Shown here: piece by piece, positions 42,718-49,398 of the stretch | How positions within the stretch are numbered: position 1 is the stretch's first letter | Layout: each line of letters begins with the position of its first letter | Assembly: GCA_036676175.1 (NCBI GenBank) | Contig: JAKFDL010000054.1 | Location: 1 to 49,398, forward strand | Length of the DNA stretch: 49,398 nucleotides | Reading direction: 5' to 3' | From: Methylotenera_A sp036676175 | GTDB taxonomy: Bacteria; Pseudomonadota; Gammaproteobacteria; Burkholderiales; Methylophilaceae | The notes under the pieces: generated by a model | Databases searched by the model: none | What the model was told of the DNA's origin: nothing | The model's input: the letters and a program-made list of their open reading frames with translations, nothing else | Made by a program: the position numbers and the translations under genes

Positions 42718-43802
42718 CAGAGCAAGAAAAAATGCAATATGAGAAGCTTGCAACAGATGATGTGCGCATTCTCGAAATTAAGCCATTGATCACCCCTTTG
42801 GCTTTATTAAGTCGCCTAAAAGAAGGCACAGATTCTACCCAAAATATACTGCAGACACGTGCTGCAATTCATCGTATTTTACATGGTTCAGATGATCGTT
42901 TGCTGGTGATTGTTGGGCCTTGTTCTATTCACGATACCAAAGCTGGGCTTGAGTATGCAAAACGCTTACTGGAGGTGCGGGAAAAGTTGGATGCGGATTT
43001 ACAGATTGTCATGCGCGTTTATTTTGAAAAACCGCGCACAACAGTGGGCTGGAAAGGCCTGATTAACGACCCGCATTTAGATGGCAGCTATGATATTAAC
43101 GAGGGCTTAGAGACCGCACGTAAATTCTTGCTGGATGTCAACGAACTGGGCATGCCGGCGGCGATGGAGTTTTTAGACACCATTACGCCGCAATACACAG
43201 CTGACTTGGTGAGCTGGGGCGCCATCGGCGCACGCACCACGGAATCACAAGTGCATCGGGAACTGGCCTCTGGTTTGTCGTGCCCGGTAGGCTTTAAAAA
43301 TGGCACTGATGGCAACGTACGTGTCGCCATTGATGCGATTAAAACCGCGGAAACACCGCATCATTTTCTGTCTTTTACCAAAGAGGGCAAGGCGGCGATT
43401 TTCTCTACCAATGGTAACGAAGATTGTCATATTATTTTACGTGGTGGTAAAACGCCTAATTACAATGCTGCAAGCGTGGATGCAGCCTGTTTAAGCCTTG
43501 CGTCGGCAGGACTGGCTTCTAGATTGATGGTCGATTGCAGCCATGCCAATAGTCAAAAAGACTATAGGTTACAAAAAAATGTAGCACAGGATATCGCGGC
43601 GCAGCTTAGTCAGGGAGAAACCAGAATTATGGGCGTCATGCTGGAATCGCATTTGAATGAAGGACGTCAGGAACATACGCCTGGCTGCCAATTGGAATAT
43701 GGTAAATCAATCACTGACGCATGTTTGGGTTGGGACGATACGGTTGAAGTGTTGAGCACGCTGGCAGAGTCAGTACGCGCACGTCGATTAAAGACTGTTT
43801 AA
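42714..43802 (+). CDS. aroG: 3-deoxy-7-phosphoheptulonate (DAHP) synthase, class I
   Basis: First step of the shikimate pathway, PEP plus erythrose 4-phosphate. 362 aa, the AroF/G/H type. The phosphate and PEP motifs are VGPCSIHD, RVYFEKPRTTVGWKGLINDP, GARTTESQVHRE, and near the C-terminus MLESHLNEGRQ. Which aromatic amino acid inhibits it cannot be decided from inspection; E. coli-type AroG is the closest general match. It overlaps hisC by four bases. In relatives tyrA or aroA would often follow; here the pqq cluster does. Confidence 0.94.
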   Translation: MTEQEKMQYEKLATDDVRILEIKPLITPLALLSRLKEGTDSTQNILQTRAAIHRILHGSDDRLLVIVGPCSIHDTKAGLEYAKRLLEVREKLDADLQIVMRVYFEKPRTTVGWKGLINDPHLDGSYDINEGLETARKFLLDVNELGMPAAMEFLDTITPQYTADLVSWGAIGARTTESQVHRELASGLSCPVGFKNGTDGNVRVAIDAIKTAETPHHFLSFTKEGKAAIFSTNGNEDCHIILRGGKTPNYNAASVDAACLSLASAGLASRLMVDCSHANSQKDYRLQKNVAQDIAAQLSQGETRIMGVMLESHLNEGRQEHTPGCQLEYGKSITDACLGWDDTVEVLSTLAESVRARRLKTV

Positions 43803-43958
43803 GCTGAGTTTTATAAGGTTTGGCATCATGAATTTACTTAGGGCTTATTCGGTATCTTTGCAGTGTCGCTAGTTCTCAATAGCGCGCAGAATTCGCTTCA
43901 CGTTGTGGCACTTTTAACTTAACAACGAATTTTAATAAATTACTTAAAGGAAATTATC
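43803..43958 (+). promoter_or_regulatory. pqqA leader region
   Basis: The 156-base gap holds a 14-codon frame (43828-43872, MNLLRAYSVSLQCR) with an AAGG upstream. A small stem CGCTA/TAGCG overlaps its stop, and an inverted repeat CGTTGT/ACAACG lies at 43901-43906/43922-43927 close to the pqqA ribosome site AAAGGAAA. A promoter is expected here but I cannot place one firmly. Confidence 0.4.
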
Positions 43959-44030
43959 ATGTGGACAACACCAGCAGCTACAGAAATGCGTTTTGGCTTT
44001 GAAGTAACTATGTACGTAATGAATAAATAA
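43959..44030 (+). CDS. pqqA: PQQ precursor peptide PqqA
   Basis: 23-residue ribosomally made precursor of pyrroloquinoline quinone. The conserved Glu15 and Tyr19 (FEVTMYV), which are cross-linked by PqqE and become the cofactor, are present, and the MWTTPAA start is typical. A good AAAGGAAA ribosome site is eight bases upstream. It is followed by its own terminator, consistent with making more peptide than enzyme. Confidence 0.97.
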   Translation: MWTTPAATEMRFGFEVTMYVMNK

Positions 44031-44050
44031 TTAGCTTTTTGCTGATTAAC

Positions 44051-44080
44051 AAAAGGCTGTTGCAAGACAGCCTTTTTTTT
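44051..44080 (+). terminator. Intrinsic terminator between pqqA and pqqB
   Basis: AAAAGGCTGT pairs perfectly with ACAGCCTTTT around TGCAAG, followed by further T (eight in all). It starts 20 bases after the pqqA stop and precedes pqqB by 115 bases, so it probably limits read-through to the enzyme genes. Confidence 0.92.
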
Positions 44081-44194
44081 GTAAGAAAGCAGTCTTTTAA
44101 TTAAACAAAGCAATGCCTTTTTTGTACCCTAAAGAGGTAAAGGCAAAGTTTTTTAAGCGTAAAATCTAGTTTTATTTATTAAGTAAAGAATCTC

Positions 44195-45127
44195 ATGCAT
44201 ATTCACGTTTTAGGTGCCGCGGCAGGCGGTGGTTTCCCACAATGGAACTGTAATTGTCCCAACTGTGATGGTTTACGCAAAGGCACCATTAAAGCCACCA
44301 AGCGCACACAATCTTCTATTTGCGTTTCTGGTAATGGGGTCGATTGGGTGTTGTTTAATGCCTCACCAGATGTGCTACAGCAAATACAGGATTTTGCGCC
44401 GCTGCAACCAGGCAGGAATATCAGGGATTCTGGTATTCAAGCCGTGGTGCTAATTGATGCGCAAATTGACCACACCACCGGTTTATTTATGTTGCGCGAA
44501 GGCAAAGTAAAACGCGAGATTTATTGCACCGATATGGTGTACGAAGATTTAACCTCTGGAAACCAAATTCTGAATATTTTAGGCCATTACTGCGGCATTA
44601 ATCGCCATGATGTGCCGATTGATGGAAAAACCAGTTTTACCATTCCCAATGTACCTAATCTTAAATTTACATCAGTGGCACTAAAAAGTGCTGCGCCCCC
44701 ATATTCCCCGCATCGTAATGACCCCAAAGCAGGCGATACGATTGGCGTGTTGATTGAAGAAATCAGTACCGGTAAAAAATGTTGGTACTCGCCTGGCTTG
44801 GGCGAAATAGAGCCACATTTGCCAGAACTAATGAGCCAAGCAGATTGTATTATGGTCGATGGTACGTTTTGGACCGACACCGAAATGATTGATATGGGTT
44901 TGATGACGAAAACTGCGCGTAGTATTGGTCACAACCCGCAATCAGGTGCGGGCGGTATGATAGAAAAGTTAGATGAGTTCGGCCCTAAAAATGGTCAGGC
45001 AGTGCGCAAAGTATTGATACACATCAATAATACCAATCCAATTTTAAGAGAAGATTCAGCCGAGCGAGCAACGCTCAACCAGCATGGCATAGAAGTCGCC
45101 TATGATGGTATGGATATCATTCTTTAG
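44195..45127 (+). CDS. pqqB: PQQ biosynthesis protein PqqB
   Basis: Metallo-beta-lactamase-fold protein, 310 aa, thought to oxidise the tyrosine-derived part of the PQQ intermediate. HVLGAAAGGGFPQWNCNCPNCDG at the N-terminus is the family hallmark with zinc-type cysteines, and DAQIDHTTGLFMLREG carries the modified metal-site His/Asp. Length is standard. The long 115-base gap after the pqqA terminator may hold a second promoter. pqqC follows nine bases later. Confidence 0.96.
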   Translation: MHIHVLGAAAGGGFPQWNCNCPNCDGLRKGTIKATKRTQSSICVSGNGVDWVLFNASPDVLQQIQDFAPLQPGRNIRDSGIQAVVLIDAQIDHTTGLFMLREGKVKREIYCTDMVYEDLTSGNQILNILGHYCGINRHDVPIDGKTSFTIPNVPNLKFTSVALKSAAPPYSPHRNDPKAGDTIGVLIEEISTGKKCWYSPGLGEIEPHLPELMSQADCIMVDGTFWTDTEMIDMGLMTKTARSIGHNPQSGAGGMIEKLDEFGPKNGQAVRKVLIHINNTNPILREDSAERATLNQHGIEVAYDGMDIIL

Positions 45128-45136
45128 GAGAAAACA

Positions 45137-45925
45137 ATGAACGCACCAAGTCACGACAATTTATCCCCAAACATTCCCTGGACGCGCGAAGAGTTTGAAG
45201 ACAAATTGCGCGAAAAAGGTAAGGGCTACCACATTTACCATCCTTTCCATGTGATGATGTATGAAGGTAAGCTGAGTAAAGAACAGCTACAGTGCTGGGT
45301 TGCAAACCGCTTTTACTATCAAATTTCTATCCCGATGAAAGACGCGGCAATTTTGTCTAATTGCGACGATGTCGAAGTGCGTAAACAATGGATAGTGCGT
45401 ATCACCGATCATGATGGAGTGGACGCTGCGGATGGCACAAAAGCAGTAGGTGGCATTGAGGCATGGATTCAGTTGGGTGATGCTGTGGGTTTAACGCGCG
45501 AACAAGTGACAAGCTTAAAGATGGTGAGCCCCGGCGTTAAATTTGCGGTAGATGCTTATGTTAATTTTGCGCGGCAACGCCCATGGCAAGAGAGCGTGTG
45601 TTCAAGCCTGACAGAACTATTTGCGCCGCATATTCACCAACAGCGCATCAGCTCTTGGCCCACCATGTACCCATGGATTAAAGAGGAAGGTTTAAGCTAC
45701 TTTAAAAAACGTTTAACCGAGGCTAGGCGTGATGTAGAGCAAGGCTTGAGTGTGACATTGGATTACTTTAGCACTTCACGTGAGATGCAGCTAAAAGCCT
45801 TAGATATACTGCAATTTAAGCTGAATGTGTTGTGGGTGATTGCTGATTCTATTATGTTAGCTTCAACTGATGTTAAAACCGAAGGTCGTGATTATTTGCG
45901 TCAGCCCGTTATTAACTTTGACTAG
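45137..45925 (+). CDS. pqqC: Pyrroloquinoline-quinone synthase PqqC
   Basis: Cofactorless oxidase that carries out ring closure and the final oxidation to PQQ. 262 aa. Haem-oxygenase-like helical fold; HPFHVMMYEGKLSKEQLQCWVANRFYYQ-type segment (split here as YHPFHVMMYEGKLSKE and QCWVANRFYYQ), KDAAILSN, and RITDHDG are all conserved. An AGGAG ribosome site precedes the ATG. It lies between pqqB and pqqD. Confidence 0.96.
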   Translation: MNAPSHDNLSPNIPWTREEFEDKLREKGKGYHIYHPFHVMMYEGKLSKEQLQCWVANRFYYQISIPMKDAAILSNCDDVEVRKQWIVRITDHDGVDAADGTKAVGGIEAWIQLGDAVGLTREQVTSLKMVSPGVKFAVDAYVNFARQRPWQESVCSSLTELFAPHIHQQRISSWPTMYPWIKEEGLSYFKKRLTEARRDVEQGLSVTLDYFSTSREMQLKALDILQFKLNVLWVIADSIMLASTDVKTEGRDYLRQPVINFD

Positions 45926-45946
45926 GAATTTGATTAAGAACTAGCT

Positions 45947-46231
45947 ATGGAAAACAATATCCAACATTCAGACGTGTTTGCTATCGCATACCATCACCGC
46001 TTTCAATGGGAAGACGCGCAGCAAAGTTATGTGATACTTTTTCCGGAAGGCATGGTCAAACTCCATGGTGGTGCGGGTGAAGTGATTAAACGGGTAGATG
46101 GGAAAGCCAGTGTAGGCGATATCGTAACAGAACTGAAATTGGCTTTTCCAGATGCAGAAAATATTGAAGCAGACATTATTGGGATGTTTGACATGGCTTA
46201 TGGTAAAGCCTGGATTAGAAAAGTGAATTAA
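45947..46231 (+). CDS. pqqD: PqqA-binding chaperone PqqD
   Basis: 94-residue RRE-type chaperone that binds PqqA and presents it to PqqE. The family pattern RFQWEDAQQSYVILFPEGMVKL and the later VDGKASVGDIVTEL are clear. It is a separate gene here, not fused to pqqC or pqqE as in some methylotrophs. It sits 21 bases after pqqC and 35 before pqqE. Confidence 0.95.
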   Translation: MENNIQHSDVFAIAYHHRFQWEDAQQSYVILFPEGMVKLHGGAGEVIKRVDGKASVGDIVTELKLAFPDAENIEADIIGMFDMAYGKAWIRKVN

Positions 46232-46266
46232 GCTTAATGCTTATAAGCAGTAATTAGGAGCAGCAA

Positions 46267-47499
46267 ATGACACAGACATCATTAGGTGAGTCAGTCGTAC
46301 AAAAAGAGATTCAGTCTCAAGCGCAAAATAATGGCGTGGCGGCAAATATCACGCATACCCAGCCCTTATGGTTATTGGCTGAAGTGACCTATCGCTGTCC
46401 ATTACACTGTGCTTTTTGCTACAACCCAACCGATTACGATAAGCATACGCAAAATGAGCTGAATACCGAGCAATGGATACAAGTATTACGCGATGCCCGT
46501 AAATTGGGTGCATTACAGCTTGGTATATCAGGCGGCGAGCCTTTGTTGCGTGATGATATTGAAGACATTGTCATTGAGGCGAAAAAACTCGGCTACTACA
46601 GTAATTTGATTACTTCTGGTGTCGGCTTGACTGAAAAGCGTATTCAAGCCTTCAAAGATGGTGGTTTGGATCATATTCAGCTTTCCATGCATGATATTAC
46701 TGAAGAAATTAATAATTTCATCACCAATACCAAGACTTTTGAACTCAAGAAAAAAGTTGCCGCCATGATTAAAAATCATGGCTACCCAATGGTTTTAAAC
46801 GTAGTGATACACCGCTACAACATTGGGCATATCAAAGAGATTCTAGAGATGGCAGAAGCGCTCGGCGCAGATTATGTAGAGCTTGCTAATACACAATACT
46901 ATGGCTGGTCTTTGGTGAATCGTAACCAATTGATGCCACTGAAAGAGCAGATTGATTATGCTGAAAAAGTGACTAACGAATTCCGCGAAAAAGTCGGTAA
47001 TAAGATGAAAATCTTTTTCGTGGTGCCAGATTACTTTGGCAACCGTCCTAAAAAATGTATGAATGGCTGGGGTGAAGTCTTCATGATTGTAACGGCTAAT
47101 GGTGATGTGTTACCTTGCCACTCTGCGCGCGTACTACCTAATATTGAATTCCCCAACGTACGTGAAAAAGGCTTGGAATGGGCCTGGAAAGACTCGCCGG
47201 CATTCAATAAGTATCGTGGGACAAGCTGGATGAAAGGCCCTTGTGTTACTTGCCCAGAGAAAATGAATGACTTAGCAGGCTGCCGTTGCCAGGCATTTTT
47301 ACTGACTGGTGATGCAGAAAGTGCAGACCCAGTGTGTTCATTGTCACCGAATCATCATTTGATTGAAAAAGCGATTGAGGATTCTAAAAATCCAGTGTTG
47401 GCATCGCAGCCCATTATTTTTAGAACGGATAAAAATTCTAAAAAATATGCCAGTGGCGAATCTAGGGAACGTGTTGAAGAGTTTCACGCCTTGCCCTAG
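46267..47499 (+). CDS. pqqE: Radical SAM PqqA peptide cyclase PqqE
   Basis: Radical SAM/SPASM enzyme that forms the Glu-Tyr carbon-carbon bond in PqqA. 410 aa, with an N-terminal tail of about 30 residues before PLWLLAEVTYRC. The [4Fe-4S] motif is Cys44-x3-Cys48-x2-Cys51. ISGGEPLLRDD is the usual GGEP segment, and the C-terminal SPASM cysteines include LPCHSAR, GPCVTCPEK and LAGCRCQAF. A TTAGGAG ribosome site is present. It ends the pqqABCDE cluster; no pqqF protease gene is adjacent. Confidence 0.97.
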   Translation: MTQTSLGESVVQKEIQSQAQNNGVAANITHTQPLWLLAEVTYRCPLHCAFCYNPTDYDKHTQNELNTEQWIQVLRDARKLGALQLGISGGEPLLRDDIEDIVIEAKKLGYYSNLITSGVGLTEKRIQAFKDGGLDHIQLSMHDITEEINNFITNTKTFELKKKVAAMIKNHGYPMVLNVVIHRYNIGHIKEILEMAEALGADYVELANTQYYGWSLVNRNQLMPLKEQIDYAEKVTNEFREKVGNKMKIFFVVPDYFGNRPKKCMNGWGEVFMIVTANGDVLPCHSARVLPNIEFPNVREKGLEWAWKDSPAFNKYRGTSWMKGPCVTCPEKMNDLAGCRCQAFLLTGDAESADPVCSLSPNHHLIEKAIEDSKNPVLASQPIIFRTDKNSKKYASGESRERVEEFHALP

Positions 47500-47516
47500 T
47501 CTATCGTTATAATACG

Positions 47517-47552
47517 AAGGCGCATTGTCCTACAAAGATAATGCGCCTTTTT
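47517..47552 (+). terminator. Intrinsic terminator after pqqE
   Basis: AAGGCGCATT pairs perfectly with AATGCGCCTT around a 13-base loop, then TTT. It is 18 bases after the pqqE stop and 26 before the next start. Confidence 0.9.
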
Positions 47553-47577
47553 CATTTAAAAGAAACATAAAATATTA

Positions 47578-48756
47578 ATGAATCCACACTCTAACTTGCT
47601 GGTTTACGTTTTAGCTGCGCTGGCTGCTTTGGCGCCGTTCGCCATCGATACCTATTTACCGGCATTCCATGCCATGGGTGCTGATTTAGCGACATCTGAC
47701 GTGCACATTCAGCAAAGTTTGGCGGTGTACTTGTTGCCTTACGCCATTATGACGCTATGGCATGGTGCCATTTCGGACTCGATTGGCCGTATTGCCACGA
47801 TAAAATGGGGCTTGGGTGTGTTCGTGCTGGCTAGTATTGGCTGCGCATTTGCACCCAATGTTGAAACTTTATGGTTCTTTCGTGCCTTGCAAGGCGCTAG
47901 CGGCGGTGCTGGTAACACGGTGGCACGTGCCATGGTGCGCGACCTATTTGAAGGTGCACAGGCACAACGGGTGATGGCTACCATTCAAATGCTGTTTGGC
48001 ATTGCACCTGCAGTGGCACCCATGATTGGTGGAGCTTTGCTTGGGTTCAGTTGGCAAAGTATTTTTGTGTTTTTGGCAATATATGCTGCTATTAGCTTGT
48101 GGGCGGCAGTGAAGTTTTTGCCAGAAACCATGCCACCAGAAAAGCGACTCAAGCTATCTACAAAAAACGTATTCAGCAGTTATAAAACTATTTTTGGCGA
48201 TGCCGAATTTGCAAAACTATGTATCGCATTGGCTGCGATATTTTCGGCATTTTTTATTTATGTGCTGGGCAGTCCAATGTTTTTGGGCAAGTTGCTGGGG
48301 TTATCTCCGCAGCAATATGCATATTTATTTGTGCCTACTGTCGCAGGTATGGTTTTGGGGTCATATCTGGCTAAACGTGCTGCAGGTCAATATTCGGCAA
48401 AACAGGCATTAAATGCTGCTTATACATGGATGTTTGCGGTTGTTTTGCTTAATCTTGCTATCTGCTACTGGCTACCAGCCAACCCTATTTACAACATTTT
48501 ACCGATTGGCTTGTTTAATGTCGGCATGGGCTTGGTGATGCCGATAATTTCATTGGCTGCACTTGATCGTCACCCTAAAATCCGGGGTACTGCAGCATCG
48601 GGACAAGCCTTTGCTCAAATGCTATTTTCAACTATTTCCGCAGGCATAATAGTGCCCTTGGTGTGGGGCAGTGTGTTTAGTTTGGCCTGCACCATGCTGG
48701 CTATTTGGCTGATAAGCTGGCTGATGATTCGGCAGACAGCGCTTTGGAAAGATTAG
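47578..48756 (+). CDS. Bcr/CflA-family multidrug efflux MFS transporter
   Basis: Twelve-helix proton-driven exporter of the major facilitator superfamily, 392 aa. The N-terminal FAIDTYLPAFHAMGADL, motif A-like GAISDSIGRI and the motif C region RALQGASGGAGNTVARAMVRD and APAVAPMIGGALLG match the Bcr/CflA subfamily, which exports bicyclomycin, chloramphenicol or cysteine-like substrates. The substrate is not determined. It begins just after the pqqE terminator, with a weak ribosome site. Confidence 0.92.
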   Translation: MNPHSNLLVYVLAALAALAPFAIDTYLPAFHAMGADLATSDVHIQQSLAVYLLPYAIMTLWHGAISDSIGRIATIKWGLGVFVLASIGCAFAPNVETLWFFRALQGASGGAGNTVARAMVRDLFEGAQAQRVMATIQMLFGIAPAVAPMIGGALLGFSWQSIFVFLAIYAAISLWAAVKFLPETMPPEKRLKLSTKNVFSSYKTIFGDAEFAKLCIALAAIFSAFFIYVLGSPMFLGKLLGLSPQQYAYLFVPTVAGMVLGSYLAKRAAGQYSAKQALNAAYTWMFAVVLLNLAICYWLPANPIYNILPIGLFNVGMGLVMPIISLAALDRHPKIRGTAASGQAFAQMLFSTISAGIIVPLVWGSVFSLACTMLAIWLISWLMIRQTALWKD

Positions 48757-48787
48757 CGTTTAGATCGAATTGGGTTGTAAAACCCAA

Positions 48788-49279
48788 TTATATACATTTC
48801 CAAGTTAAATAAACCCTACAATCAAACTCAAGCTGGTGGTAATCAGGCTCCATATATTGGCATAGCTGGTAAAAGGCTTTGTCGTGGTTGCGTTCTTTTA
48901 AATGCGCTAGCTCGTGTACTGTTATCATGCGTAAAAATTCAGCAGGCGTTTCTTTAAAAAAAGATGAAATACGAATCTCTTTTTTGGCTTTGAGTTTACC
49001 ACCTTGTACGCGTGAGATTGCGGTATTAAGCCCCAGTGCATGGTGTTCGATGCTCAAGCGATTGTCATACCTGACTTTATCTAGCAAGGGAGCATTGCGT
49101 AGAAACGTTTGTTTAATATCATTGCAGTAATCGTAAAGCGCTTTATCGGTTTGTATGGTGTGGGTGAGTGGATAGCGCTGGGTGATGTAGTCGCCAAGCG
49201 TGTTTTGCGCTTGTAGCTGTCTAATTTTATCTTGTAAATCAAGTGGGTAATGCTGTAAATATTTAAGCGATGTAGTCAT
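48788..49279 (-). CDS. YgjP-like zinc metallopeptidase (DUF45/SprT-like)
   Basis: About 163-residue cytosolic metallopeptidase-like protein. The zinc motif is His-Glu-Leu-Ala-His (TVHELAHLKERNHDKAF) with a later conserved His/Glu, and ISSFFKETPAEFLRMI and NTAISRVQGG are seen in YgjP relatives. The frame is open upstream, but I start at MTTSLKYLQ because that ATG overlaps the stop of the upstream gene (ATGA). YgjP homologues often partner restriction or toxin-like systems; none is visible here. Confidence 0.85.
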   Translation of the reverse strand: MTTSLKYLQHYPLDLQDKIRQLQAQNTLGDYITQRYPLTHTIQTDKALYDYCNDIKQTFLRNAPLLDKVRYDNRLSIEHHALGLNTAISRVQGGKLKAKKEIRISSFFKETPAEFLRMITVHELAHLKERNHDKAFYQLCQYMEPDYHQLEFDCRVYLTWKCI

Positions 49280-49398
49280 TGCAGTTTGTTTACTTTGCCA
49301 AAACTGCCCAACACGGACTTTATGCCACGCCACAGCTTTGGCAGCAACCAAAACAGCAATAGTACAAAGCCACACAGCAAGCCAATAAATACCGCAGG
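49276..49398 (-). CDS. 3' end of a membrane protein gene (partial)
   Basis: The last 40 codons of a gene that continues beyond the right edge. It reads a hydrophobic helix (VFIGLLCGFVLLLFWLLPKL) then a short basic tail (WRGIKSVLGSFGKVNKLQ). This resembles the C-terminus of small DUF4126-type membrane proteins, but 40 residues are too few to be sure. Its TGA overlaps the YgjP-like ATG by two bases, so the two genes are coupled. Confidence 0.65.
   Translation of the reverse strand, partial: PAVFIGLLCGFVLLLFWLLPKLWRGIKSVLGSFGKVNKLQ

Overview
The window looks like chromosome from a methylotrophic betaproteobacterium of the Methylophilaceae (Methylotenera/Methylophilus type). The evidence is moderate GC, betaproteobacterial gene order (leuCDB-asd-fimV-truA-trpFBA-accD-folC-dedD-cvpA-purF-metZ, and gyrA-serC-serA-pheA-hisC-aroG), a complete pqqABCDE set for making the methanol dehydrogenase cofactor, and proteins of betaproteobacterial character. 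The assignment is inferred from gene content and order, not from a database search. There are no rRNA or tRNA genes, insertion sequences or CRISPR arrays, and no gene-free stretch longer than 300 bases.

Layout. 1-3.1 kb: an integron integrase at the very edge, then a NarL-type sensor kinase/response regulator pair. 3.1-9.6 kb: accessory genes (a lipoprotein, a Rieske oxygenase with an overlapping DMT exporter, a DUF898 membrane protein with an M48 protease, a 31-residue membrane peptide and a PuuD-like membrane protein). 9.6-18 kb: arginine genes argD-argF-argG, then cimA and leuC-leuD-leuB for branched-chain amino acids. 17.9-23.1 kb: ppnP, yajQ, an entericidin-like lipoprotein, asd and fimV. 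23.2-34.4 kb: a lone EcfT-like protein, truA, trpF-trpB-trpA, accD, folC, dedD, cvpA, purF, metZ and a MAPEG protein. 34.4-43.8 kb: a VirK-like gene on the minus strand, then gyrA, serC, serA, pheA, hisC and aroG. 43.9-47.5 kb: pqqABCDE. 47.6 kb to the end: a Bcr/CflA efflux pump, a YgjP-like metallopeptidase, and the 3' end of a membrane protein gene running off the right edge.

Most of the window is amino-acid, nucleotide and cofactor biosynthesis, with short gaps or 1-4 base overlaps that point to long operons. The strongest non-coding signal lies between purF and metZ. A good sigma-70 promoter is followed by a sequence with the core and pseudoknot of a SAM-II riboswitch carrying an unusual inserted hairpin. 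An intrinsic terminator follows, and its loop can pair with the aptamer's pseudoknot strand, which suggests SAM-controlled transcription attenuation of methionine synthesis. A second oddity is a type IV pilin-like helix embedded in the middle of the DUF898 membrane protein.
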